DNA of 64,000 nucleotides from Rhizobium sp. L51/94 (lineage in GTDB: Bacteria > Pseudomonadota > Alphaproteobacteria > Rhizobiales > Rhizobiaceae), in contig NZ_CP072141.1 of assembly GCF_019355555.1 (NCBI RefSeq), positions 597,501 through 661,500 on the forward strand, in the 5' to 3' direction. The notes under the pieces were generated by a model, which did no database searches, was not told the origin of the DNA, and was given only the letters and a program-made list of their open reading frames with translations. Within the stretch, counting starts at the first letter, position 1. Every line of letters starts with the position of its first letter. Positions 36,731-46,027 of the stretch are shown in pieces. The translations under genes were made by a program, and so were the position numbers.

Positions 36731-37635
36731 GACGACGTCTTTCGGTCTGCAATGAGATCGGCTTTATGGACCAGTCCCTCCGCCTCGACAAGATGCAGCC
36801 GCTCGACCATCTGCCCGTCGAGATCGATGACGTTGAGCCCGGCAGCGGCCGGATCCGCAAACGCCGCAATGATCTTCCGCGCCTGCGCGACAGCGGCCTC
36901 ATCGGGGCCGAAGTGACGGTTGGCGCCATCGATCTGGGCCGGGTGGATCAGCATCTTGCCGCCAAACCCCATGGCCCGACCTTGGGCGCATTCATCGGCG
37001 AATGCGGACAAATCCTTGAAATCGTTGAAAACGCTATCGATCGCGTCGAGCCCGTAGGCGCGCACGGCCAGCACTACCTGCATAAGCCAGGGCACCAGGT
37101 AAGTCCGTCCTGGCAGTGCCGGAACGCCGGTTTCCTTGCGCAGATCGTTCAGTCCGACGACGAAGCAATCGAGCCTGGAACCGCCTGTCCGGCCGAATTC
37201 GGCAAGGGCGGCAACATTGAGAATGCCCCTTGGCGTCTCGATCATTGCCCAGATGCGCAGCTCCTCCGGCGCGTCGGCATCGGCCAGTCGGTCGCCGACC
37301 GCCATGATATCCTGCGGTTCGTCGACCTTGGGCAGCAACACCGCATCCGGCTGTAGCGCCAGTACGAGGTCCAGGTCGGCCTTGCCGAACACGGAATCGA
37401 GCCCGTTGATCCGGATGATCAGTTCCTTGCCGGGAGGTTTAGGCCCGGCGAAGAAGGCACGCAGATTGTCCCGCGCTTCTGCTTTACGCTCCGGGGCAAC
37501 GGAATCTTCCAGATCGAAGATCACCGCATCGCAATCGAGATCGTGGATTTTCTCGAGCGCCCGGCGGTTGATCGCCGGCACGCTGAGGACGGAACGGCGA
37601 AGGCGCGCGGAACGGGTGTGCGGAGAACGGCTCAT
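36727..37635 (-). CDS. HpcH/HpaI (CitE-like) CoA ester lyase
   Basis: A 302-residue TIM-barrel lyase of the citrate-lyase-beta/malyl-CoA lyase group. It has RRSVLSVPAINRRALEKI, the metal-site VIFDLEDSVAPERK, the arginine of IIRINGLDS, WAMIETPRGILN with the conserved Glu, and MLIHPAQIDGAN near the end. Members cleave malyl-, methylmalyl- or citramalyl-CoA. The ATG at 37635 gives the family start; an upstream open frame to 37719 is Cys-rich and untypical. Coupled to a DUF1737 gene. The specific acyl-CoA is not determinable here. Confidence 0.87.
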   Translation of the reverse strand: MSRSPHTRSARLRRSVLSVPAINRRALEKIHDLDCDAVIFDLEDSVAPERKAEARDNLRAFFAGPKPPGKELIIRINGLDSVFGKADLDLVLALQPDAVLLPKVDEPQDIMAVGDRLADADAPEELRIWAMIETPRGILNVAALAEFGRTGGSRLDCFVVGLNDLRKETGVPALPGRTYLVPWLMQVVLAVRAYGLDAIDSVFNDFKDLSAFADECAQGRAMGFGGKMLIHPAQIDGANRHFGPDEAAVAQARKIIAAFADPAAAGLNVIDLDGQMVERLHLVEAEGLVHKADLIADRKTSS

Positions 37636-37748
37636 AGACGACTTCTGCCAATCTTTGTCGCAGCAGGCAAGACAACAAAAAGCCACTCTCCTCTTGCATA
37701 GCAGCGGGTCTGGGGCCACATTGGCTGCAGAGAAAGGGTCCCAAAGCC

Positions 37749-37979
37749 ATGAAGAATATCCGTTCGCTGTTTCTTGCCCTCACAGGCGTAGCAATCTTTG
37801 CAGGCCTGGCCCTACTCACAGTTTCCCTGACGCTGGTCTTTGCTGCCATTCTGACCGTCTTCCTCGCTGTTCGCGTGCTATCGACCCGCGCCAAGCCGGT
37901 GCCTGTTCGCGCCACCGCAAATGGCGCAAAGCCGATGCGTATATGGAACGACGGCCGCGGCACAATTATCGATCTCTGA
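37749..37979 (+). CDS. Small membrane protein, 76 residues
   Basis: MKNIRSLFLALTG is followed by about 38 continuous hydrophobic residues (roughly 7-45), long enough for a helical hairpin or one span plus a signal-anchor. A basic, soluble tail (STRAKPVPVRATANGAKPMR) and WNDGRGTIIDL follow. The tail would lie in the cytoplasm by charge. AAAGGG lies about 9 nt before the ATG. No family is recognised. It stands alone between the divergent CitE-like gene and leuD. Confidence 0.65.
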   Translation: MKNIRSLFLALTGVAIFAGLALLTVSLTLVFAAILTVFLAVRVLSTRAKPVPVRATANGAKPMRIWNDGRGTIIDL

Positions 37980-38126
37980 TCGCTGACGCTCCCTCGTCCA
38001 CTCTCGCCATCACCCTCTCGTCATAGCGTGGCGAAATCTTCACGATATTTTTCTTCATTTCCTGCCCAATTTGCTCTATTGGCTGGAAAATTCGTTGATG
38101 CGGCGAAATCGTAGGCAGGAATTTCC

Positions 38127-38732
38127 ATGGACAAGTTCGTGAAGCTGACGGGTGTCGCGGCACCTCTCCCGGTCGTCAATGTCGATACCGACATGATCAT
38201 CCCGAAGGATTATCTGAAGACTATCAAACGCACCGGCCTCGGCGTCGGCCTGTTTGCCGAGGCTCGCTACCGGGATGACGGTACGCCGAATCCGGATTTC
38301 GTGCTGAACAAGCCAGCCTATCAGAACGCCAAGATCCTGGTTGCCGGCGACAACTTCGGCTGCGGCTCGTCGCGCGAGCATGCTCCCTGGGCGCTGCTCG
38401 ATTTCGGTATTCGATGCGTCATTTCCACGAGCTTTGCCGATATCTTCTACAACAACTGCTTCAAGAACGGCATTCTGCCGATCACGGTTTCGCCGGAAGA
38501 CCTGGAAAAGCTGATGGACGACGCTTCGCGTGGCTCCAATGCTGTCCTGACGGTCGATCTCGAAAACATGGCAATCACCGGTCCTGACGGCGGCTCGATC
38601 ACCTTCGATCTCGACCCCTTCAAGCGCCATTGCCTGCTGAACGGCCTCGACGACATCGGCCTGACGCTGGAAAAGGGAGCGGCCATCGACCGCTTCGAAA
38701 AGTCCAACGCCGTCGCCCATCCCTGGGCCTGA
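38127..38732 (+). CDS. leuD: 3-isopropylmalate dehydratase small subunit
   Basis: LeuD is the swivel-domain subunit that, with LeuC, isomerises 2- to 3-isopropylmalate in leucine synthesis. The 201-residue protein has the family motifs [31 protein letters not shown] and [20 protein letters not shown] precedes the ATG at a good distance. It is monocistronic with a strong terminator behind it; leuC and leuB are not in the window. Confidence 0.97.
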   Translation: MDKFVKLTGVAAPLPVVNVDTDMIIPKDYLKTIKRTGLGVGLFAEARYRDDGTPNPDFVLNKPAYQNAKILVAGDNFGCGSSREHAPWALLDFGIRCVISTSFADIFYNNCFKNGILPITVSPEDLEKLMDDASRGSNAVLTVDLENMAITGPDGGSITFDLDPFKRHCLLNGLDDIGLTLEKGAAIDRFEKSNAVAHPWA

Positions 38733-38754
38733 TCGTTTAGAAGCAGATATATCC

Positions 38755-38781
38755 AAGCCGGGCCAGTTGCCCGGCTTTTTT
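38755..38781 (+). terminator. Rho-independent terminator after leuD
   Basis: AAGCCGGGC (38755-38763) and GCCCGGCTT (38769-38777) form a 9-bp stem with a 5-nt loop, followed by a T run to 38781. It lies 23 nt past the leuD stop. Confidence 0.92.
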
Positions 38782-38942
38782 GTGCTTTTTCCGGGCACCA
38801 CCCGCTCCCTTCACCGGCACCAGAGTGGATCTTTCTGGCACAAGTGGCGGGGACCAGCCGGTGGGCGGCTTAACGGTTTCTTTGCTCGAATCCCTTACCG
38901 CTCGCTCCGCTGCGGATAGCTGTGTGTTATCGGGAATAAAAA

Positions 38943-39161
38943 ATGAATAGTTCCAAGAACTTTACCGGCTGGGCACTCGATCGGGCCGAAGCAATCGTTG
39001 CCGACCAGGGATTCGACATTATCGAATCGACCTGCGACCACCCTCGGTGGACGAAGGAGCAGAAGGTTGTCCGACTGACCCTGGCGATCATTGAAGCTCT
39101 TGTCGATGCTCACAATTTCGGCCGCGAAGACGAGAAACCGAACCGCGGGCTTCATTCCTGA
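38943..39161 (+). CDS. Small hypothetical protein, 72 residues
   Basis: The product is MNSSKNFTGWALDRAEAIV at the start, then IIESTCDHPRWTKEQKVVRLTLAI and EALVDAHNFGRED. It is predicted mostly helical and soluble. A GGGA motif lies about 8 nt before the ATG, a modest ribosome site. I do not recognise a family. It stands alone after the leuD terminator. Confidence 0.5.
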   Translation: MNSSKNFTGWALDRAEAIVADQGFDIIESTCDHPRWTKEQKVVRLTLAIIEALVDAHNFGREDEKPNRGLHS

Positions 39162-39358
39162 AAACGCCAAAACCATAACAAAGGCAGTGAACAAGCGGCC
39201 AGATGGTGATCCCGCCGCATAATCTGGCAAAGCACTCTCACAGCACCCCGCCCATTGAGATAAGCTCATTGCTGTCTATAGCCATCACGTGTATTTTAGC
39301 TATGCCTTAAGGCTTTCAAAATAGGGTCGCCGCATCCACGAAAATCCCGGGGCTGGCC

Positions 39359-40321
39359 ATGGACGAGGACGAAATAATTCCACCAGACGTGCTAGCTTCG
39401 ATGCTGGTGCGGATGTTTGAATTGGCTCCCATCGCAATGGCGATTACCACCAGTGACACACGAACTTCCAGCTATGCGAAGGTCAATGACGCCTATCTTC
39501 GGCTGACGGGTCTCAACTGGGACAAGATCCGGGGAAAGAAGCTCATTTCCGAAGGATCGGCGATCGATAGCCCTGCGCGCGACCGTCGTCATCGGTTGCT
39601 GGCGGAAGAAGGCAGCTATGTGCTCGAAGAGGTCGATATCGTTCATGTCGACGGCACGACGATACCGACGCTGATCTCGGCCCAGCGCACTGTCGTCAAC
39701 GGCGTCTCCTTCGATGTCGAAGTCATTGTCGACGTCTCATCGCGCGTCCGGCAGCAACGCGAGATCGAGAACGCCCTGAAGGCGTCGGCCTTGACGGATG
39801 CTCTTTCGGGACTTCCGAACAGGGCCAGCTTCGACGCTGTGATCGCCGACCATCTCAACGAAAATAGGCCGACTAGGAATATCCTGGCTCTTGCCTTCAT
39901 TGATCTGAACGGTTTCAAGGCAGTCAACGACAGGCTGGGCCACGGCGCCGGCGACGAGGTCTTGCGAATTATAGCTGCCCGTTTGCGCGAGCACTCCCGC
40001 GCCAACGACTTTATCGCCAGGATCGGCGGCGATGAGTTCGCAATACTGATCGAGGCCGATCTGGCCACCGCATCGACATTACCGCAGACAATCCGCGAAA
40101 CCATGGAGCGCGTCTTCAAGCCTATCGCCATTGAAGGGCATGTCACCGATACCGGCGCTGCGGTCGGCGTCGCATTTCTCGGCGCCGACGACGATCCCGC
40201 CTCCTTCGTCAAGCGGGCAGATGAGTTCATGTACCTTGCCAAGACGACGGAGCAACGCGTTGCGGTCGTCTGCTCCGGTCAGATCCTGACGCCGGTATCA
40301 CCAATCGCGCGCGCGCGATAA
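39359..40321 (+). CDS. PAS-GGDEF diguanylate cyclase
   Basis: A 320-residue cytoplasmic protein expected to make cyclic di-GMP. A PAS domain covers about 14-130 (APIAMAITTSD, NDAYLRLTGLNWDKIRGK). A GGDEF domain covers about 143-305 with the intact active-site motif GGDEF at 223-227 and an allosteric inhibitory site RAND (RxxD) at 214-217, exactly five residues earlier. LTDALSGLPNRASFD and IDLNGFKAVND are standard. No membrane span or phosphodiesterase domain. Activity is therefore likely, with product inhibition. It is convergent with the emrB gene 21 nt away. Confidence 0.93.
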   Translation: MDEDEIIPPDVLASMLVRMFELAPIAMAITTSDTRTSSYAKVNDAYLRLTGLNWDKIRGKKLISEGSAIDSPARDRRHRLLAEEGSYVLEEVDIVHVDGTTIPTLISAQRTVVNGVSFDVEVIVDVSSRVRQQREIENALKASALTDALSGLPNRASFDAVIADHLNENRPTRNILALAFIDLNGFKAVNDRLGHGAGDEVLRIIAARLREHSRANDFIARIGGDEFAILIEADLATASTLPQTIRETMERVFKPIAIEGHVTDTGAAVGVAFLGADDDPASFVKRADEFMYLAKTTEQRVAVVCSGQILTPVSPIARAR

Positions 40322-40342
40322 GCGGCACCAACCCCTCGATAA

Positions 40343-41950
40343 TCAATGGCCGCCGGCCGGCGCCCCGCCGGTCAGGTCGATCTTGCGCAGGATCAGCGCC
40401 AGCGGAATGACACAGAGTGAAATCACCATCAACGTATGGAAGACGTCGATATAGGCGAGATAACTCGCCTGGTTCTGAACCTGCGTGCTGATCCAGGCTA
40501 GCGCCCGCGATTGCGCATCCACCATGCTGGAGCCCCGGTCAACAAAATACTGGGTGACCGACTGCAGCGTGCTGGTATAGCCGGGATCCGAGGGGACCAC
40601 CCCCTCGATCAGCCGGCTCTGATGGAATTGCTCCCGATGCGCAAGGACATTGGAGGCGATCGATACGCCGATGGAACCACCGGTATTGCGGGCTGCATTG
40701 ATGAGCGCGGACGCCTGGTCCGTCTGATCTGGTCGCAACCCGTCGTATGAGGCCGATGTGATCGGGATGAAGATCAGTGGCAAACCGAGCCCGAGATACA
40801 TACGCGACCAGACGAAAAAACCGAAGTTGAGATCGGCGTAGAGCCTCGTCATATACCACATGGCAAAAGCGATGATGCCGCCGCCGATGGCGATCAGGTA
40901 TCGCGGCTGGACCTTAGTCGCCAGACGGCCGCAGACGAACATCATCATCATCGTAACCACGCCGCCGGGCGACAGGGCAAGCCCGGCCCAGGTGGCGGTA
41001 TAGCCGAAGTTCTCCTGCAGCACCTGCGGAATGAACTGGGTCGTGGCAATGAGGATGGCGCCGGTCGCCAACATGACGATGAAGCAGGAGCCGAATTGCC
41101 GGCTGGCCAGCAGTCCGACGTCGATCACCGGATTTCGCTTTGTCAGCAGCCACGGAATAGCCGCCAGAAGCGCGGTTGCGCAAAGAGACGTGGTGACGAC
41201 GATGAAGTTCGAATCGAACCAGTCTTCCGTCTGGCCGCGGTCGAGCACCATTTCGAGAGCGCCGAGGAAGGTGGCCACGAGAAGGAAGCCGATAATATCG
41301 AAGCGGATACCTTTCTTTCGCATCTCGGCCCGCTCCTTGCGGAGCTTTTCGGGCTCCTTCACCAGCATATAGACCAGGGCGAGAGCCAGCACGCCGACGG
41401 GACCGTTGATCAGGAAGCACCAGTGCCAGGAAAAATTATCAGACAGGTATCCCCCCAGCGTCGGGCCAACGACCGGGGCAACAACGACAGCCACGCCGAA
41501 CAGCGCAAAGGCCTGCCCGCGCTTGGCCGGCGGAAAGGAGTCAGCCAGGATCGACTGCGAAATCGGCACCATGCCGCCTCCTGCAAAACCCTGGATCATG
41601 CGGAAGAGCAGCAGCGATTCGAGATTCCACGCCAGTCCGCACAGAATGGAGGAGATTGTAAAGACGGCGAGGCAGGCGAGATAGAAGCGCCGGCGTCCGT
41701 AGCGCTTGGCGATAAAGCTGCTGGCCACCAGCACGATGGCATTCGACACCAGATAGGTCGTCACCACCCAGGATGCCTCATCGGAGCTGACCGCAAGGCC
41801 GCCCGAGATGTAGCGCAGCGCTACGTTGGCGATCGTCGTGTCCAGCACCTCCATGAAGGTGGCGAGCGACACCACCATCGCAATCAGCCACGGATTGACG
41901 ACCGGTGAAGACTTCTCAGCCGCTCCGCCGGCGGTAGTAGCGGCGCTCAC
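40343..41950 (-). CDS. emrB: DHA2 family multidrug MFS transporter (EmrB type)
   Basis: A 535-residue inner-membrane drug:proton antiporter with 14 predicted helices. The first helix carries the DHA2 signature region FMEVLDTTIANVAL, and the loop after helix 2 is AKRYGRRRFYL. QGFAGGGMVPISQSILADSFPPAKRGQAFALFG and APVVGPTLGGYL are conserved antiporter motifs. It begins 2 nt after the emrA stop, so the pump and its periplasmic adaptor are co-translated. It needs an outer-membrane TolC-like channel from elsewhere. Drug range is unknown. Confidence 0.93.
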   Translation of the reverse strand: MSAATTAGGAAEKSSPVVNPWLIAMVVSLATFMEVLDTTIANVALRYISGGLAVSSDEASWVVTTYLVSNAIVLVASSFIAKRYGRRRFYLACLAVFTISSILCGLAWNLESLLLFRMIQGFAGGGMVPISQSILADSFPPAKRGQAFALFGVAVVVAPVVGPTLGGYLSDNFSWHWCFLINGPVGVLALALVYMLVKEPEKLRKERAEMRKKGIRFDIIGFLLVATFLGALEMVLDRGQTEDWFDSNFIVVTTSLCATALLAAIPWLLTKRNPVIDVGLLASRQFGSCFIVMLATGAILIATTQFIPQVLQENFGYTATWAGLALSPGGVVTMMMMFVCGRLATKVQPRYLIAIGGGIIAFAMWYMTRLYADLNFGFFVWSRMYLGLGLPLIFIPITSASYDGLRPDQTDQASALINAARNTGGSIGVSIASNVLAHREQFHQSRLIEGVVPSDPGYTSTLQSVTQYFVDRGSSMVDAQSRALAWISTQVQNQASYLAYIDVFHTLMVISLCVIPLALILRKIDLTGGAPAGGH

Positions 41951-41952
41951 CG

Positions 41953-43143
41953 TCAGTGCCTCGGCCGAACGGTGACGACCGGAATGACCGACATTCCGGG
42001 GCCGATCGAGACATCCGCCGGCCAGCTGTCGACGAGGATCTTGACCGGTACGCGCTGCGTCACCTTGACGTAGTTTCCGGTGGCGTTTTCAGCCGGCAGC
42101 AACGAGAAGGCGGTGCCCGAGCCGGGCTGTACTGAGGCTACCTTGCCTTTGAGCACGTGATCCGGATAGGCATCGATCGTGACATCCACCGGCTGGCCCG
42201 GACGCATGTCGGTAAGCTGGGTCTCCTTGAAATTGGCCGTGACCCAGATTTCGTCCGGCACGAACATGGCGACGGCCTGTGCCGCCTGGACATATTGGCC
42301 TTTTGAGCCGCTGAGACGGACGACGCGGCCGGGCTGAGCAGCCGAGATCGTCGTATATTTGAGGTTTTGCTCGGCTGTCTCGACCTGAGCCTCGGCCTGA
42401 TGGAGGTCGGCGACGGCGCTGGCGCGCTGTGCCTCGGATGCGACCTTGTTCTTGACCGCAGAGGTGACGCTTGCCTGCGCCTGGGCAAGGTTGGCCTCGT
42501 TCTGGCGCAGGGTCGATGTTGCCTGCTGCTGGGTCTGCTGCGAGCCGGCGCCTGATTTCAGCAGCTGGTCCTGCCGGGTGGCCTCGTCCCTGGCAAATTG
42601 CAGGGCTGCCGCTGCCGACGCAAGCTGCGCCTTCTGCTGGTCGATCGATGCCGCGCTGGCGGCAATCTGCGCATCGGCGCTGGCAATCGCAGCATTCGAC
42701 ACGTCGATCTGGCTTTTCGCCTGATCGAGAGCAATCTGGTAGTCTCGCGGGTCGATCTTCAGGATGACATCGCCGGCGTTGACGTGCTGGTTATCGGTGA
42801 CCGGCACTTCGGAGACATAGCCCGAGACCTTGGCGGCGACTGAAAAGCTGCGCGCGTCTACAAAGGCGTCGTCCGTCGTCTCGTAGGGATGCACGTAGAT
42901 GAGCCAATAAACGTAGCTGCCGATAGCCAAAAGGATGATGGCGACGATCACCAGCAGCACGATGAACGGATGGCGGCGGAGGACAGAGGGTTTCTTCTCC
43001 TCATCCTGCTGCTCTGTGTCGTCTGCGGCCTTCGTGTCTGCGTCGTCCTCGACTGCGTCTTCAGGCCTCGCGGCGCGGCTGGTCGGAGCGTGCGGGTTGT
43101 TGTCCAACGTGACATTCCTGAGATTGTGAAGAATGGGCTTCAA
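41953..43143 (-). CDS. emrA: HlyD/EmrA family membrane fusion protein
   Basis: A 396-residue adaptor. An acidic cytoplasmic N-terminus (to about 52) is followed by one span (FIVLLVIVAIILLAIGSYVYW), a biotinyl-lipoyl half (KVSGYVSEVPVTDNQHVNAGDVILKID), a long Ala/Gln-rich coiled coil (about 145-255) and the second lipoyl half (ISAAQPGRVVRLSGSKGQYV). It bridges EmrB to an outer-membrane channel. The ATG at 43143 lacks a clear ribosome site; a TTG at about 43107 (before DNNPHAP) with AGGA 8-9 nt upstream is an alternative start. The antiporter gene ends 46 nt upstream and may be co-transcribed. Confidence 0.92.
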   Translation of the reverse strand: MKPILHNLRNVTLDNNPHAPTSRAARPEDAVEDDADTKAADDTEQQDEEKKPSVLRRHPFIVLLVIVAIILLAIGSYVYWLIYVHPYETTDDAFVDARSFSVAAKVSGYVSEVPVTDNQHVNAGDVILKIDPRDYQIALDQAKSQIDVSNAAIASADAQIAASAASIDQQKAQLASAAAALQFARDEATRQDQLLKSGAGSQQTQQQATSTLRQNEANLAQAQASVTSAVKNKVASEAQRASAVADLHQAEAQVETAEQNLKYTTISAAQPGRVVRLSGSKGQYVQAAQAVAMFVPDEIWVTANFKETQLTDMRPGQPVDVTIDAYPDHVLKGKVASVQPGSGTAFSLLPAENATGNYVKVTQRVPVKILVDSWPADVSIGPGMSVIPVVTVRPRH

Positions 43144-43189
43144 ACGTCGACGAAATCATTAGGTTCCCAATCGAATCCGCGGACCCGCC

Positions 43190-45487
43190 TTACTCGGTTT
43201 CGAAAAACACGAAGGACCGGTCCGCAGCTTCCAGCAGGGTATCGGCAATTGCGCCGTAGGAAAGCCGCTCCCCTGCCCTGCGGCTGACACCGAGCACGAT
43301 GAGGTTGTAATCGCCCTTGCGCGCATGGCGAAGGATCGACAGCTCGGGCGCGGCCCCTTCCTGAACGATCTTGCGGACCTTGACCCCGTTGTAGAGAGCG
43401 ATCTCGTCGATCTTCTTGAACGCGGCCACATGGGCATTGCTGGCGTCACTGACGCGCGGCAGCGAGCGGATCTGCTGCGGTTCGCGGATATAAAGCACCG
43501 AAATCTGGCACTCCGTCGCCTTTGCAATGACGAAAGCAAGCTCGGCGGCGCGCGTCGAACGTTCCGTGCCGCTGATCGGCACCAGGATGCGCAAATTCTT
43601 GTCGACCGGCAGTTCGCCCCGCGAGGACACGATCGCCGTCGTTCCCCTGAAGGCCGATGTCATGACCGACAGTTGCTCGTGGAAGCCACCGGCAGTATCG
43701 ACCGTCGGCTCGACTCCGATGAACAACAGGTCGTGGCCCTTCTCCGCACCCTCGCCGAGGATCTTGCGCAGGTTGGCATCCTTGATTTTCGTAGTGATAT
43801 GGATGTCGGTAGTTTCCGGCTGGTGCGGATCGGTGGTCGTTGCCACCGCGTCGTCGGCCGCAGCCTTGACGCGCTCTGCCCCCTCCTCGGCCCGGGCGAC
43901 GGCTGCCTTCGGATCGCTATCGCCGGCAGCTTCCGGCTTTGCCGCCGGAGCCTCCTCGCCGATGATGTCGAGCACCGTCACCGGTGTCTTGCGCACCGCA
44001 GCGAAATGGCCGGCAATGCGCGCGGCCAGATGGCTGCTCGCGGAAACGTCGATCGCCAGCAGGATCCGTTCAAATTTCTGCAGGAAGCTGCGCTCCTCGA
44101 ATTCCTCCTGTTTCAGCCGCTCGCGCTCCTCGTCGCGCATCGGCAGACGCGCCAGTGCCCAGCGCAGCGTCGGCGGCATTGCCATGGTCGTCACCACGGC
44201 CATGGCGACGATGACCGAGAACAGTCGCTCGTCGAGGACGCCGACGGAGAGACCGATAGTGGCGACGATCACTTCCGTCGAGCCGCGCGCGTTCATGCCG
44301 CAGCCGAGCGCCAGCGCTTCGGCATTCGAAAACTTGCCGATCTTGGCGCCGGCAAAGGCACCACCGAACTTGCCGAGGCTGGCAATGACGATCAGTCCGA
44401 CGGCGAGCATCAGCGTCGAGGGATCGCCGAGCACGCTGAGGTCGGTATGCAGGCCGGTAAGCCCGAAAAACACAGGCATGAACAACGCCGTCGTCAGCGC
44501 CCGCAGCTGCTCGTCGATCTGGCGCGTCAGTATCGGCGATTCGCCGACCAGGATACCGGCCACGAAAGCGCCAAGTACCGTGTGGACGCCGATAGCATTG
44601 GTGATGATCGCCATGCCGCCCATGATGGCAATGATCGCACTCAGCACAGGCAGGTCGCTGCGGAACCGGTCATTGGTGAAGCGGATGATCTCGAACACCA
44701 GTTTTCGGCCGATGGTAAAGCTGAAGGCCATGAAGGCCAGCGTGCCGATGACCGCCTTGGCGAGCGTCGGCAGGTCGACGGCACCCTTTTCCGCCAGGCT
44801 GAAGGTCACGGCAATGATCACCCAGCCGACCGTATCGTCAATGATCGCCGAGGCGACGATCAGTTGACCGATGTTCCGGCGCATGAAGTCCATCTCGCGA
44901 ACGACGGAGGCGACGATCTTTACCGACGAGATCGATAGCGCAGTACCGAGAAACAGCGACGTCACCAGCCGCTTGCTGGCATCCGGGAGGAACTCTGCGG
45001 GGATAAGCTGCCCCAGCGCGAAACCGGCGGCAAACGGCACGGCAATACCGGTCAGCGACACGCCGAGGGCTGCCCGCCGCAGCCGCTTGGCGAGCCCGAG
45101 ATCGGTTTCCATACCGGCCAGCAGCAGCAGGAACAGGATACCGAGCTGCGCCACGGCATCCGTCATACTCTTCTGTTCGGGAGACGTCGGGAAGATATGC
45201 GCCTGGGCATCTGGCCAGATCTGGCCGAGGATCGAAGGGCCGAGAATGATGCCACCGATGATCTGCCCCATGATCGATGGCTGGCCGATCCTCACCATGG
45301 CCTCGCCGAGCAGGCGGCCGACGACCACGAGGATGACGATCTGGATCAGGAACAGACTTTCCGACGCGCCTCCCTTGGCGCCCTCTTCAGCAAATGCAGT
45401 TGCGGGCGCCATGAAGAAGCAGGCCGCTGCCGCTGTCTGTAGAATGCGATTTCGGGAGAGGTCGGATAATCTGGGGAAACGTATCAA
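43190..45487 (-). CDS. CPA2 cation:proton antiporter with C-terminal universal-stress domains
   Basis: A 765-residue protein. An N-terminal signal-like span (14-33) is followed by a Na+/H+ exchanger domain of about 12 helices (about 45-440), including GQIIGGIILGPSILGQ, ASAIIDDTVGWVII with the paired aspartates of the ion site, and GMNARGSTEVIVA. Two UspA-like segments follow: FERILLAIDVSASSHLAARIAG (from about 470) and LRILVPISGTERSTRAAELAFV to GDYNLIVLGVSRRAGERLSYGAIADTLLEAA, the latter with the nucleotide-binding G-x2-x9-G pattern. Ion specificity (Na+ or K+) is not clear. It likely senses ATP or stress through the Usp part. Confidence 0.9.
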   Translation of the reverse strand: MIRFPRLSDLSRNRILQTAAAACFFMAPATAFAEEGAKGGASESLFLIQIVILVVVGRLLGEAMVRIGQPSIMGQIIGGIILGPSILGQIWPDAQAHIFPTSPEQKSMTDAVAQLGILFLLLLAGMETDLGLAKRLRRAALGVSLTGIAVPFAAGFALGQLIPAEFLPDASKRLVTSLFLGTALSISSVKIVASVVREMDFMRRNIGQLIVASAIIDDTVGWVIIAVTFSLAEKGAVDLPTLAKAVIGTLAFMAFSFTIGRKLVFEIIRFTNDRFRSDLPVLSAIIAIMGGMAIITNAIGVHTVLGAFVAGILVGESPILTRQIDEQLRALTTALFMPVFFGLTGLHTDLSVLGDPSTLMLAVGLIVIASLGKFGGAFAGAKIGKFSNAEALALGCGMNARGSTEVIVATIGLSVGVLDERLFSVIVAMAVVTTMAMPPTLRWALARLPMRDEERERLKQEEFEERSFLQKFERILLAIDVSASSHLAARIAGHFAAVRKTPVTVLDIIGEEAPAAKPEAAGDSDPKAAVARAEEGAERVKAAADDAVATTTDPHQPETTDIHITTKIKDANLRKILGEGAEKGHDLLFIGVEPTVDTAGGFHEQLSVMTSAFRGTTAIVSSRGELPVDKNLRILVPISGTERSTRAAELAFVIAKATECQISVLYIREPQQIRSLPRVSDASNAHVAAFKKIDEIALYNGVKVRKIVQEGAAPELSILRHARKGDYNLIVLGVSRRAGERLSYGAIADTLLEAADRSFVFFETE

Positions 45488-45729
45488 TAAGAAAGCCTCG
45501 CTATGTCTGCCAGCAACGTCGGATGGGACGCCGCGTTCCCTGGCATTAGCCTTGCAGATGGGTCGTATCCAGAAAAATCAACCCGGTAATCTTCCGCTGG
45601 CGTTGATGACTGCCGGCGCCGGCCCGCCGACCGGAACCGCGCATCAAAGCCGCAGCCGCGAGAGACACCCTTGCATAGAGGCTGCCCGAAGCCTAAATCG
45701 GCGCTTGCACAGACAGGATCGGAGACCAG

Positions 45730-46005
45730 ATGAACCCGCTCGCCAAGCCGCAACGCGAAGGAAAATATCGCGACAGGGATATCGACTGCCAGGAGGCTTT
45801 GGAAAAGGCGTTCATGGAAATCGCCGGCGTCCAGTCCAACACGGTGGTCGCCGCTGCCGGCGGCACCATGTCTCCTGCATTGGCGGCCCTGGCGAAAAGC
45901 GCCGAGGCCGTCGGCTGGTCGCTTGAAGAGGCAGAAGTCGCCATCAGCGAACTGGCGCAGAACCTGCTGGATGAAGACGCTGCCGGCGCCGGCGAAGAGG
46001 AATAA
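45730..46005 (+). CDS. Small hypothetical protein, 91 residues
   Basis: The product is polar at the start (MNPLAKPQREGKYRDRDIDCQ), then helical: EALEKAFMEIAGVQSNTVVAAA, PALAALAKSAEAVGWSLEEAEVAISELAQNLL, ending in an acidic tail. GGAG lies 5 nt before the ATG. It looks like a small soluble helical protein of rhizobial type; I do not know its function. It is divergent from the antiporter gene and convergent with recX. Confidence 0.7.
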   Translation: MNPLAKPQREGKYRDRDIDCQEALEKAFMEIAGVQSNTVVAAAGGTMSPALAALAKSAEAVGWSLEEAEVAISELAQNLLDEDAAGAGEEE

Positions 46006-46027
46006 GCAGATGTCCGAAGCGACGCCG

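Noticed and set aside
39302..39311. GCCTTAAGGC palindrome upstream of the PAS-GGDEF gene.
   Set aside because: A single 10-bp palindrome without a matching second site or known regulator; could be chance.
43325..44938. Long open frame antisense to the antiporter gene (over 500 codons).
   Set aside because: It mirrors high-GC codon bias of the opposite strand, has Arg/His/Asp-rich composition, no family motif and no ribosome site. The antiporter frame is unambiguous.
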